From a virus, in IMG/VR virus record IMGVR_UViG_3300005577_000030, positions 20,596 through 84,595 of that record: a stretch of DNA of 64,000 nt; one strand, written 5' to 3'. Both the position numbers and the translations under genes were made by a program. The notes under the pieces were generated by a model. The model was not told the origin of the DNA, did no database searches, and was given only the letters and a program-made list of their open reading frames with translations. Positions 47,843 to 55,594 of this stretch are shown in pieces (positions within the stretch are counted from its first letter, which is position 1; every line of letters begins with the position of its first letter).

Positions 47843-48807
47843 GTAAAATTAATTTATTAGTAACTGGGTCATCTGGATTTATATATGGAAATTTTATTCG
47901 ATATATGCTTAAAAATTCTAATGATTATAAAATTTCCAGTATAGATGATATTAAAGATGTTAAATTAATTAATACCATTTACGCTAATAAAGGTCATCAA
48001 TTTTATATGGGTGACATTACAAATCAACATTTTGTAAATAATGTTTTTGAGATTGAACGTCCAGACATAGTAATTCATGGAGCGGCAGAATCATTTGTAG
48101 ATAAATCTTTAATTGCCGGCCAAGAATTTGTAAAATCAAATGTATTAGGAACTCAAATTTTAATTGATGTAGCTTTAAAATATAAAGTTAAAAAATTTAT
48201 TTATGCATCAACTGATGAGATATACGGAGCTTTAAATAATGAAAATGAACCTTCTTGGACTGAGGAATCTCCATTAGCTCCACGAAATCCGTATTCTGCC
48301 ACAAAAGCTGCTGGAGAATTATTAGTTAATGCAGCTCATATTACTCATGGATTAAATTATATAATAACTAGAGCTTGTAATAATTATGGTCCAAGACAGC
48401 CAAGAAGAAATTTAATTCCAGTAACAATTGGAAATATATTAGAAGGAAAAGAAGTTCCAATATATGGACAAGGTTCTCAAATTAGAGAATGGATATATGT
48501 GCAAGATATGTGTTCAGCTATAAAAACAATTATTGAAAATAATACTATTAATGAAATATATAATATATCTTCTGGACAAGAATTTTCAAATATAGAAGTT
48601 TGTAATGAAATTTGTAATATACTTGGAAAAGGTCATAATTTATTAAAATTTGTAACTGATCCACGAGGAAATGGTCATGATTTTAGATATTCAGTAATAT
48701 GCGATAAATTGAAAAAACTCGGATGGAAACCACAATATAATTTTAAAAAAAATGGGCTCGAGGCTTGCGTAAATTGGTATGTAACAAACAATTGGTTTTT
48801 AAAATAA
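47839..48807 (+). CDS. NDP-glucose 4,6-dehydratase-like (RmlB family SDR)
   Basis: 322 residues. GSSGFIYGNFIRYML is the nucleotide loop (GxxGFIG with Y for one Gly), AAESFVDKS, STDEIYG near 130-136, and PYSATKAAGE with the YxxxK pair. The end (GHDFRYSV followed by KLGW) is as in dTDP-glucose 4,6-dehydratases. It would make a 4-keto-6-deoxy sugar, the entry to rhamnose, amino or deoxy sugars. No RmlC or RmlD partner is in this window, so the product is open. ATGA overlap with fcl. Confidence 0.75.
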   Translation: MSKINLLVTGSSGFIYGNFIRYMLKNSNDYKISSIDDIKDVKLINTIYANKGHQFYMGDITNQHFVNNVFEIERPDIVIHGAAESFVDKSLIAGQEFVKSNVLGTQILIDVALKYKVKKFIYASTDEIYGALNNENEPSWTEESPLAPRNPYSATKAAGELLVNAAHITHGLNYIITRACNNYGPRQPRRNLIPVTIGNILEGKEVPIYGQGSQIREWIYVQDMCSAIKTIIENNTINEIYNISSGQEFSNIEVCNEICNILGKGHNLLKFVTDPRGNGHDFRYSVICDKLKKLGWKPQYNFKKNGLEACVNWYVTNNWFLK

Positions 48808-48816
48808 AGAATTAAA

Positions 48817-50253
48817 ATGCGCAATGTTCGTGGCTCTATATTAAATAGATACTCTAATAAGGATATAATGTCAGTAAAGAATGAAACAATAAAAATGGAA
48901 CAAAACGAATTAGTCGATGATATTTCAAACGAAGAAATTAAAAAATCAAACGAAGAAGAAAATTTAAATGATGATGTGATGGCTCAATTAAAAGCAAAAT
49001 TGGCAGCCAAAACAGAAAAAGCTGAGGAAAAAGTTATGACACCACGAATAGTAGAAAAGAAAAAGCGCAGTATTGATCTAGGAGTTGTAGCTTCTGGTCA
49101 GGCTGGCGGAAGAATTGCAGAAACTTTTAATACTCTAGGATATCCCGTTGTAGCTGTAAATACTGCCCAACAAGATTTAGAATTTTTAAATATTGACGAA
49201 TCTTGCAAACTCCATCTTCAATGGACTTTAGGTGGTACTGCAAAAGATCAAATTACCTCTAAGGATGCTACTGATAATAATATTGATTCAATTCGTCAGA
49301 TTATTGCAGAAAAATTAGATTCTTCAGTACACGGTTATATTTTTACTACATCTTTGGCTGGTGGTTCTGGTTCAGGTTCTGCCGAATCAATTATCCAAAT
49401 GATGCAGGAATTTGGAAAGCCTATTGTAGTTGTTGCCGTACTACCTCTTTCAAATGATGATGCTATTGGTAAAAATAATACTATTTCAGCTTTAGCTAAA
49501 TTAACTTCTATGGCTCAAAATAAACAAATATCTAATTTAATTTTAGTTGATAATAGCCGAATTGAAACCATTTTTGCTGATGTTTCTCAAATGGATTTCT
49601 TTAATGTTTCAAATTTAGCTATTGTGGATGGTTTAGATTCATTTAATAAATATAGTGCTCAGCCATCAAAAGTAAAGAGTTTTGATCCAATGGAATGGGC
49701 TACTGTACTTTTTTCATCTAATGGCATTTCTACTTATGGTTCTATCGATGTAGATAACGTTCAAGAACCTACAAGAATTGCTGAATCTGTTATTGAGAGC
49801 TTATCTGGAGGATTATTGGCTAGTGGGTTTGATCTTAAACAAGCTAGTCATGTAGGTGTATTATTTGTTGGAAATGAAGAAACTATGAAATCAATTCCTA
49901 GCGCAAATATTAACTATGCTATGAGTATAATTAAAGAAACTAGTCCAAGTGCTACAGGAGTTTTTCGAGGCTTATATGAGGATGAATCAATTAAGCCTGG
50001 AATATTAAGAGTTTATTCTATTTTTGCTGGATTAGGATTGCCAACTGAACGTATTAATTCTTTACAAAAATCTGCTAAAGAAGAGATGGAAAAAACTAAG
50101 GGTAGAGATCAAAATAGAAATTTAACTCTTAAATTAGAAACTGGAGTTGAAGAAACAGCCTCTGCTGCTGATAAGGTACGTGAATTAATTAAGAGAAATA
50201 GTTCAACGTTTACTAAGAATTTTGTCGGTATTAAAGATTTTCGCAAGAAATGA
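48817..50253 (+). CDS. Tubulin/FtsZ-like GTPase
   Basis: 478 residues. After a charged, disordered N-terminus of about 80 residues comes a tubulin-type GTPase core: ASGQAGGRIAETF at 92-104 (T1 loop), VAVNTAQQDL (T2), LAGGSGSGSAES at 180-191 (the GGGTGSG signature, here AGGSGSGS), VVVAVLPLS (T5), and FDPMEW at 289-294, where D290 and E293 could be the catalytic acidic pair of the T7 loop. Phage tubulins (PhuZ, TubZ) form filaments that position DNA or a replication compartment. The ATG at 48868 has a better ribosome site (AAGGA) and would shorten the protein by 17 residues. A hairpin follows the stop. Confidence 0.8.
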   Translation: MRNVRGSILNRYSNKDIMSVKNETIKMEQNELVDDISNEEIKKSNEEENLNDDVMAQLKAKLAAKTEKAEEKVMTPRIVEKKKRSIDLGVVASGQAGGRIAETFNTLGYPVVAVNTAQQDLEFLNIDESCKLHLQWTLGGTAKDQITSKDATDNNIDSIRQIIAEKLDSSVHGYIFTTSLAGGSGSGSAESIIQMMQEFGKPIVVVAVLPLSNDDAIGKNNTISALAKLTSMAQNKQISNLILVDNSRIETIFADVSQMDFFNVSNLAIVDGLDSFNKYSAQPSKVKSFDPMEWATVLFSSNGISTYGSIDVDNVQEPTRIAESVIESLSGGLLASGFDLKQASHVGVLFVGNEETMKSIPSANINYAMSIIKETSPSATGVFRGLYEDESIKPGILRVYSIFAGLGLPTERINSLQKSAKEEMEKTKGRDQNRNLTLKLETGVEETASAADKVRELIKRNSSTFTKNFVGIKDFRKK

Positions 50254-50271
50254 TATATAATATATAAGTTA

Positions 50272-50306
50272 ATAGCCTATATATTTATTATAAGTATATA
50301 GGCTAT
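50272..50306 (+). terminator. Hairpin with T-rich tail after the tubulin-like gene
   Basis: A perfect 12-bp stem, ATAGCCTATATA (50272-50283) with TATATAGGCTAT (50295-50306), has an 11-base loop and is followed by ATTTATTTA. The only clear stem-loop between genes in this window. The stem is AT-rich but has a GCC/GGC core, so an intrinsic terminator or RNA-stability element is likely. It separates the glycan/tubulin unit from the replication genes. Confidence 0.6.
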
Positions 50307-50332
50307 ATTTATTTAATGGGTTAAGGAAATGA

Positions 50333-51799
50333 TTGGTTGAAATTATAATAAATGGAACATCTTGTAAATTAATAGATGATTCAATACCTACTAGAGTTTT
50401 GCAGAAATTAGATTTAGAACTATCTTATAAAATCGAAGGCGCTGAATTTAGTGAAGCGTATAAATCTCGTGGATGGGATGGTACGAAACATTTATTAAGT
50501 AAAAAATTAGAATTTCCATACGGTTTATTAGATAGAGTTAAAGATTTTTTAAAAGTATATGATATTGAATATACGATTAAAGATAATCGTGATATTTTTA
50601 AACCGAGACCAATAGATATTTCAGAACGATTAAAAGAACTTAAAAAAATTCCATATGATTATCAAATAAAAGCCGCAAGTATAGTTTTAGAAAAAGATTG
50701 TGGAATAATTCGTATGGCTACTGGCGCTGGCAAGTCGATTGTATGCTGTATGATGATTGCTAACTTGGGTCGAAATGCTAATGTATATGTTATTGGAAAA
50801 GATTTATTATATCAATTACATTCATTATTAAAACAAGTATTTGTAAATATTAAAGTTGGCATTATTGGTGATGGATTATGTGAAATTGGTGATATAAATG
50901 TAATTTCTATTTTTACTGCTGGTATTTGTTGTGGTATTGATAAAAAGAAAATTATTAATGATGATTTTGATGGCGAAAATATTGTGCCAGAAAATAAACA
51001 TCAATTTATTAGAGAAGCATTAAAAAAAGCCAAAGTTCATATATTAGATGAATGCCAAGTAGTAACAGCAGAAACAATTAACATTATACATAAAAATATA
51101 AATGCAGCTTATATTTATGGAATGAGCGCTACTCCATATAGAGGAGATAATAGTTCAATTTTAATTTCTGAATCAATTCTTGGCAGAAATATAGTAGATA
51201 TTTCAGCGTCATATTTAATTGAACGTGGTTTTTTGGTACAACCTGTTATTAAATTTATTGATGTTCCAAAATATAAAGGAGTTCTACCTAAAACTTATCA
51301 ACAAATATATACGACATATATAGTTGAAAATAAAGTTAGAAACGATCTAATTATAGAACATGCAAAAGATTTAGTTGCAAAAGGTTATAAAACACTTATT
51401 TTGTTTGATAAAATTGCTCATGGCGATTTATTATACGATGCATTAAAAGATCAAATACCATGTTCTTTATTATCTGGAAAAGACAGTAACGAACAACGTA
51501 ATATTATAAAAAAAGATATTGAAACGGGTACTATTAAATGTATTATTGTTTCACGAATTTTTGAAGTGGGAGTGGATATTCCGTGTATTAATGGATTAAT
51601 TTTAGCTTCGCCTACAAAATCGAAAATTAAAGTTTGTCAAAAAATTGGACGAGTTATTAGAAAGTTCGAGGGGAAAAGTTTTGCGGCCGTTATAGATTTC
51701 AAAGATTCAGCTAAATATTTTAAATTACATTCTGAAGAACGTAAAAAAATATACGAGCTAGAGCCGAAATTTAAAATACTATGGCCCCAGAAAAAGTAA
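50333..51799 (+). CDS. SF2 DNA helicase, UvsW-like
   Basis: 488 residues. N-terminal 85 residues (KSRGWDGTKHLLSKKLEFPYG) match the small substrate-binding domain in front of UvsW helicases. MATGAGKS at 128-135 is Walker A, DECQ at 239-242 is motif II (with Cys and Gln), MSATPYRGD motif III, and CQKIGRVIRK motif VI near 440-450. UvsW-type enzymes remodel branched DNA and R-loops and help switch replication modes. The start is TTG at 50333 with AAGGA 5 bases upstream; no ATG fits the domain. Confidence 0.85.
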   Translation: MVEIIINGTSCKLIDDSIPTRVLQKLDLELSYKIEGAEFSEAYKSRGWDGTKHLLSKKLEFPYGLLDRVKDFLKVYDIEYTIKDNRDIFKPRPIDISERLKELKKIPYDYQIKAASIVLEKDCGIIRMATGAGKSIVCCMMIANLGRNANVYVIGKDLLYQLHSLLKQVFVNIKVGIIGDGLCEIGDINVISIFTAGICCGIDKKKIINDDFDGENIVPENKHQFIREALKKAKVHILDECQVVTAETINIIHKNINAAYIYGMSATPYRGDNSSILISESILGRNIVDISASYLIERGFLVQPVIKFIDVPKYKGVLPKTYQQIYTTYIVENKVRNDLIIEHAKDLVAKGYKTLILFDKIAHGDLLYDALKDQIPCSLLSGKDSNEQRNIIKKDIETGTIKCIIVSRIFEVGVDIPCINGLILASPTKSKIKVCQKIGRVIRKFEGKSFAAVIDFKDSAKYFKLHSEERKKIYELEPKFKILWPQKK

Positions 51800-52398
51800 A
51801 TTTTATAATGGAACAAGTCAAACTTTCTAAACCTTGGGAAAATTTCTTTTATAAATTCAAGGATATAGAAGAAGAACCTTTTAAATCCAAAGTATTCTTA
51901 TGGAAAGAAGTTCACATATTAGCTTATATATGTAAGCGATTTAAAGAGTTATATAATAAAGACTATGCTATAACGCAAAAAAATGCACCATCAAAGTGCC
52001 CTGATATGTTTTTTGTAAGAAAAATGATTTCGACTTTAGGCACTACAAATATGGTGATTGTTAAAGAATATATTGATTGGATATACGATAAAAAAATTAT
52101 TCCAGAAAACAAGAAAATTAGAACATTATCCTATTTTATGACAGCAGGATTTGTAAATGAATTTTATTTCCAAAAATCGGAATCTGAAATAGTTAAAAGA
52201 TCTACTTCTCTTCCTAAAAACTATAAAGAAATTGCTAATGCTTTAAATGTTTCAGTAGATACATATGGAGATTTAGCTTTTATAAAAATGGCCTCAGATA
52301 GAGCTAAAGGTGATTTAAATAATCCTAATGTAGTATTTTTTGAAAATATTAAAGCTTTAGGATTTGATATTTCTATTTTGGAGAAATTGGCTGAATGA
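51781..52398 (+). CDS. Unknown protein coupled to the helicase
   Basis: 205 residues, starting 19 bases inside the helicase gene; ATG 51808 is an alternative start. Mostly helical, with LSKPWENFFYKFKDIEEEPF at the N-terminus and APSKCPDMFFVRKMISTLGT near residue 68-87. No catalytic motif seen. The tight coupling suggests a partner of the SF2 helicase or of DNA replication. Family not recognised. Confidence 0.6.
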   Translation: MAPEKVNFIMEQVKLSKPWENFFYKFKDIEEEPFKSKVFLWKEVHILAYICKRFKELYNKDYAITQKNAPSKCPDMFFVRKMISTLGTTNMVIVKEYIDWIYDKKIIPENKKIRTLSYFMTAGFVNEFYFQKSESEIVKRSTSLPKNYKEIANALNVSVDTYGDLAFIKMASDRAKGDLNNPNVVFFENIKALGFDISILEKLAE

Positions 52399-52847
52399 AA
52401 GTTGGAGATTTTATTAAAATTGTATTATCATCTAACCAAGTTGAAGAGGGAATTATTATTTCAGTAGATGATATTGAAAAAATTGAAATAGCTCCACAAA
52501 AATTCATTTACAGACATTGGTTAGTTTTAGCTCATAAAGATTTTCCTAATTTAAAACTTACTGTTGATAAAAAGGAAATTATAGCTTTTCAAATTAGTGA
52601 AATTGAATTACAAAAAGCAAAAGAAGTATTTGTTGTAGATGATCAAACTATAAATCAAGAAAATGATTTAGTTTCAATAGATATTAATGACAAAAATTCA
52701 CGTATTAAAAGGTTGGCACATTTAGCTATTAAAAATGGAGAAAAGGAGCGTAATTATTTTAAAAAAAATATTAAAAATAATAATGGTATTCCTCCAAATA
52801 TAAGCTTATCACCTAAATATAAATTGCCATTTTTCATTAAAAAATAA
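52395..52847 (+). CDS. Unknown small protein
   Basis: 150 residues, ATGA overlap with the previous gene. The first 85 residues look like a compact beta barrel (MKVGDFIKIVLSSNQVEEGI, WLVLAHKDF), SH3/KOW-like in appearance; the last 65 are charged and Lys/Asn-rich. Not recognised. It is the last gene before the tandem family and has no H...CxxC...C pattern itself. Confidence 0.55.
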   Translation: MKVGDFIKIVLSSNQVEEGIIISVDDIEKIEIAPQKFIYRHWLVLAHKDFPNLKLTVDKKEIIAFQISEIELQKAKEVFVVDDQTINQENDLVSIDINDKNSRIKRLAHLAIKNGEKERNYFKKNIKNNNGIPPNISLSPKYKLPFFIKK

Positions 52848-52851
52848 ATTT

Positions 52852-53061
52852 ATGAAATCTTCTTCTAAGAAATTTACTCATAATTTAATTAAATATAGTA
52901 GATTTGATTTATCATATGATTATATTTGCACAGTTTGTGGAATTGAATTATATAAAGCTATTTTTGATGAAGAATATTTTCTCTTGAATGAAGGGCATTT
53001 ATCTACAGATTACTATGAATATAATTGTAATGAGTGGATTATTAAAAATATAGTAGAGTAA
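52852..53061 (+). CDS. Array protein 1, H-CxxC-C mini-protein
   Basis: 69 residues; candidate metal ligands H10, C26, C29, C59. The N-terminus has an extra KSSSKK before the shared motif (FTHNLI), so it is one of the more divergent members, as expected at the edge of an array. The C-terminus YNCNEWIIKNIVE differs from consensus by one residue. It starts 4 bases after the preceding unknown gene, with no purine-rich ribosome site. Fold and role unknown; a small zinc-binding module is inferred. Confidence 0.8.
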   Translation: MKSSSKKFTHNLIKYSRFDLSYDYICTVCGIELYKAIFDEEYFLLNEGHLSTDYYEYNCNEWIIKNIVE

Positions 53062-53062
53062 T

Positions 53063-53278
53063 ATGGAAAAAGAAAGTTATTTAACTCATCAATTAGTAAG
53101 ACATATTTTCCCTAATTATAAAGGTTATAATGATTTTAAATGTAATATTTGTGGTATTTATTTATGTAAAATGAATGATATGTATTTTTTACTTAATAAT
53201 GATGGATCAGGTCCGAATAATGAAGATGAATTTTCATTGACTTGCAATCAGTTTATTATTAAAAATATAATAGAATGA
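53063..53278 (+). CDS. Array protein 2, H-CxxC-C mini-protein
   Basis: 71 residues; H9, C27, C30, C61. Closest to copy 5: both share THQL, the GIYLCKM-type segment with a third Cys just after CxxC, an NDGS/DDGS turn and the unusual ending CNQFIIK. That pairing points to a duplicated unit. One base separates it from copy 1. Confidence 0.8.
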   Translation: MEKESYLTHQLVRHIFPNYKGYNDFKCNICGIYLCKMNDMYFLLNNDGSGPNNEDEFSLTCNQFIIKNIIE

Positions 53279-53490
53279 AGTATTTAACTCATAATTTAAT
53301 TGAATGCAAAGATCAGTATTATGATTATTATGTAGATTTTAAATGTAATATTTGTGGTGTATTATTAGCCAAATCTTTACATAATAAATTTTATTTAATT
53401 AGAAAAAATCCAAATGATTTTTATGATATTGAATATGATGAATTTTTATTAAATTGTAATGAAGTTATAATTAAAAATATAATAAATTAA
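53275..53490 (+). CDS. Array protein 3, H-CxxC-C mini-protein
   Basis: 71 residues; H6, C24, C27, C61, plus an extra C11. Starts by ATGA overlap with copy 2. Its last residue is Asn (IIKNIIN) instead of the usual Glu. The middle (NPNDFYDIEYDEFLL) is more acidic than in other copies. Confidence 0.8.
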   Translation: MKYLTHNLIECKDQYYDYYVDFKCNICGVLLAKSLHNKFYLIRKNPNDFYDIEYDEFLLNCNEVIIKNIIN

Positions 53491-53491
53491 A

Positions 53492-53698
53492 ATGATAAAA
53501 ATAATTAAATATTTAGATCATGAATTAATTAGATCGAATCCTAATTATGATATAAATGATTATCGGTGTATTAATTGTAATATATTACTTTATCAGGCAG
53601 CTAACGAAAAATATTTTTTTATAGATGAAAATTCTCATAATGTATATAATTTTATTTATACATGTAAAGAATGGATTATTAAAAATATAATTGAATAA
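53492..53698 (+). CDS. Array protein 4, H-CxxC-C mini-protein (LDH subtype)
   Basis: 68 residues; H10, C26, C29, C58. First of the subtype with YLDHELI, RCINC and YTCKEWIIKNIIE, shared with copies 6 and 9. One base after copy 3. Confidence 0.8.
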   Translation: MIKIIKYLDHELIRSNPNYDINDYRCINCNILLYQAANEKYFFIDENSHNVYNFIYTCKEWIIKNIIE

Positions 53699-53699
53699 T

Positions 53700-53909
53700 A
53701 TGGAAAAATATTTAACTCATCAACTAATTAAACATGCTTTTGAAGGTTATGATTCTTATCAAGATTTTACATGTGAAATTTGTGGAGTTTATTTATGTAA
53801 AATGGATAGTATATATTTTTTACTTAAAGATGACGGATCAGACACTCTTGATGAAGATGAATTTTTATTAACTTGCAATCAGTTTATTATTAAAAAGATA
53901 ATAGAATGA
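53700..53909 (+). CDS. Array protein 5, H-CxxC-C mini-protein
   Basis: 69 residues from ATG 53700 (an in-frame TTG lies 9 bases upstream within copy 4); H7, C25, C28, C59. A near-twin of copy 2 (about two thirds identical by eye). The C-terminus is CNQFIIKKIIE. Confidence 0.8.
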   Translation: MEKYLTHQLIKHAFEGYDSYQDFTCEICGVYLCKMDSIYFLLKDDGSDTLDEDEFLLTCNQFIIKKIIE

Positions 53910-54100
53910 AATATTTAGATCATGAATTAATTCAAATTGATCCTAATAAAGATATGTACTATTATCGATGTATTAATTGTAATGTAATACTTTATAAAGC
54001 ATTTGATAAAAACTATTACATTATAATTGAAAATCCATATATTATATATAAATTTTTATATACATGTAAGGAATGGATTATTAAAAATATAATTGAATAA
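53906..54100 (+). CDS. Array protein 6, H-CxxC-C mini-protein (LDH subtype)
   Basis: 64 residues; H6, C22, C25, C54. ATGA overlap with copy 5. Very like copies 4 and 9, including YKFLYTC before the final helix. It ends the first tightly joined run of the array. Confidence 0.8.
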   Translation: MKYLDHELIQIDPNKDMYYYRCINCNVILYKAFDKNYYIIIENPYIIYKFLYTCKEWIIKNIIE

Positions 54101-54102
54101 TA

Positions 54103-54110
54103 TATAAATA
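54103..54110 (+). promoter_or_regulatory. TATAAATA box in the only gap of the tandem array
   Basis: TATAAATA equals the -10 element of T4-type late promoters, and it lies 33 bases before copy 7, in the only intergenic space within the array. The window is so AT-rich that a chance match is quite possible. Confidence 0.25.
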
Positions 54111-54142
54111 TATTTATCTCATATTGATTAGAACAAAAACAT

Positions 54143-54370
54143 ATGATGATTTTATATGCACAAAATTTTAAAATTAAATATTTAAATCATGATTTAATTA
54201 AAATTAATAATTTAAATATATGTTTTAAATGTACTGTTTGTAATGTTATTTTATATTCTGTATATAGTAAGCCAGCTGGTAAACTTATATTTTATGAACC
54301 ATTACCAGGCCCCCTTTCTGAATTTAAATATAATTGTAATGAATATATTATTAAAAATATAATAGAATAA
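54143..54370 (+). CDS. Array protein 7, H-CxxC-C mini-protein
   Basis: 75 residues, the longest member; H16, C30, C33, C65, with an extra C27. It has ten additional N-terminal residues (MMILYAQNFK) before KYLNHDLI and a Pro-rich loop (EPLPGPLSEF). The start follows a 42-base gap. Either of the two tandem ATGs may be used. Confidence 0.8.
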   Translation: MMILYAQNFKIKYLNHDLIKINNLNICFKCTVCNVILYSVYSKPAGKLIFYEPLPGPLSEFKYNCNEYIIKNIIE

Positions 54371-54371
54371 T

Positions 54372-54581
54372 ATGAAATATTTAACTCATGAATTAATAAA
54401 AACTAAAATGTATGGTGATAATTTCAATAATGATTTTATATGCACTATATGCGGAGTATTATTATATAAAGAAAATATAAATAATCGTTTTTTTGAAATT
54501 AAATCAAAAAATCATTTAAATGAATATAAAATTTTTCAATTAACTTGTGATGAAGTCATTATACAAAAAATAATAGAATGA
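54372..54581 (+). CDS. Array protein 8, H-CxxC-C mini-protein (QKIIE subtype)
   Basis: 69 residues; H6, C24, C27, C59. Ends in CDEVIIQKIIE, a variant shared only with copy 10. One base after copy 7. Confidence 0.8.
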   Translation: MKYLTHELIKTKMYGDNFNNDFICTICGVLLYKENINNRFFEIKSKNHLNEYKIFQLTCDEVIIQKIIE

Positions 54582-54775
54582 TAAAATATTTAGATCATCA
54601 ATTAATTCAAATTGTCCCAATAGAAGATATAAACGATTTTAAATGTATAAATTGTGGTATTATACTTTATCAATCATCTAATAAAAATTATTACTTTATC
54701 GATGATAAACAACGTAAATATTATAAATTTTTATATACATGTAGTGAATGGATTATTAAAAATATAATTGAATAA
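54578..54775 (+). CDS. Array protein 9, H-CxxC-C mini-protein (LDH subtype)
   Basis: 65 residues; H7, C23, C26, C55. ATGA overlap with copy 8. Member of the LDH subtype (YLDHQLIQI), placed between the two QKIIE copies, so subtypes alternate along the array. Confidence 0.8.
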   Translation: MIKYLDHQLIQIVPIEDINDFKCINCGIILYQSSNKNYYFIDDKQRKYYKFLYTCSEWIIKNIIE

Positions 54776-54776
54776 A

Positions 54777-54983
54777 ATGCAAAAGTATTTAACTCACGAA
54801 TTAATTCGAACATATATATGTGGTAAAACTTATTATAATGATTTTATATGTTTAAAATGTAACGTCTTATTATATGCGCAAAATCAACAATATTATAAAA
54901 TTACATCGTGTGATTCTTATGATAACTCTCAAATTTTCACATTAACTTGTGATGAAGTCATTATACAAAAAATAATAGAATGA
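54777..54983 (+). CDS. Array protein 10, H-CxxC-C mini-protein (QKIIE subtype)
   Basis: 68 residues from ATG 54777 (in-frame TTG 9 bases upstream); H7, C25, C28, C58, with an extra C15. The DNA of its last 35 bases is nearly the same as that of copy 8. Confidence 0.8.
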   Translation: MQKYLTHELIRTYICGKTYYNDFICLKCNVLLYAQNQQYYKITSCDSYDNSQIFTLTCDEVIIQKIIE

Positions 54984-55183
54984 TACAATATTTAACTCAT
55001 AAATTAAAGCCATATGGAAAGTTTGGACACCATTTTGACTTTAAATGTGAAATTTGTAATGTATGTTTATTTCAATCTTCTAATACCTATTTTTATTTAA
55101 TAAATAATGACGGATCAACCTTTGATGTTAAAAACTTTCTATTAACTTGTAATGAATGGATTATTAAAAATATAATAGATTGA
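54980..55183 (+). CDS. Array protein 11, H-CxxC-C mini-protein (NVCLF subtype)
   Basis: 67 residues; H7, C23, C26, C57. Shares CNVCLFQSS after the CxxC with copy 12, its direct neighbour, giving a third nearby Cys. ATGA overlap with copy 10. Confidence 0.8.
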   Translation: MIQYLTHKLKPYGKFGHHFDFKCEICNVCLFQSSNTYFYLINNDGSTFDVKNFLLTCNEWIIKNIID

Positions 55184-55185
55184 AA

Positions 55186-55392
55186 ATGTTAAAAATAATT
55201 AAATATTTAACTCATGAATTAAAAGAAATTAAAAATTATGGTAGCTTTTATGATTTTAAATGTACTATTTGTAATGTATGTTTATTTCAGTCTTCTACTG
55301 GTACTTATTATTTAATTGAAAATAATAAAACTGATGATGAATTTTTTTTATTAACCTGTGATGAAGTGATTATCAAAAATATAATAGAATGA
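55186..55392 (+). CDS. Array protein 12, H-CxxC-C mini-protein (NVCLF subtype)
   Basis: 68 residues from ATG 55186; a TTG at 55180 overlapping the previous stop is the alternative. H10, C26, C29, C58. Adjacent twin of copy 11, the most recent-looking tandem duplication. Confidence 0.8.
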   Translation: MLKIIKYLTHELKEIKNYGSFYDFKCTICNVCLFQSSTGTYYLIENNKTDDEFFLLTCDEVIIKNIIE

Positions 55393-55586
55393 TTAAATAT
55401 TTAACTCATGAATTAATTAGAATTTACCCTTATGATGATATTTTTGATTATAGATGTAAAAATTGTAATGTAATATTATATGAAACCTCTAACATGAAAT
55501 ATTTTTATATATGTGAAAAACCGAGATTAATTTATGAATTTTTATATACTTGTGATGAATGGATAATTAAAAATATAATAGAATAA
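55389..55586 (+). CDS. Array protein 13, H-CxxC-C mini-protein
   Basis: 65 residues; H7, C23, C26, C55. ATGA overlap with copy 12. Its middle resembles the LDH subtype (RCKNCNVILY, YEFLYTC) but its N-terminus is YLTHELI, so it looks like a recombinant between subtypes. Confidence 0.8.
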   Translation: MIKYLTHELIRIYPYDDIFDYRCKNCNVILYETSNMKYFYICEKPRLIYEFLYTCDEWIIKNIIE

Positions 55587-55594
55587 AATAAAAA

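Noticed and set aside
48817-50253. Host-derived FtsZ
   Set aside because: The signature is AGGSGSGS rather than GGGTGTG, the C-terminal FtsA/ZipA tail is missing, and the genes on both sides are phage-type; a viral tubulin relative fits better.
54777-54983. Earlier TTG starts for array copies 5 and 10
   Set aside because: The family begins directly at M-x-K-Y-L-T-H; the additional residues come from the overlapping end of the preceding copy and are not shared by other members.
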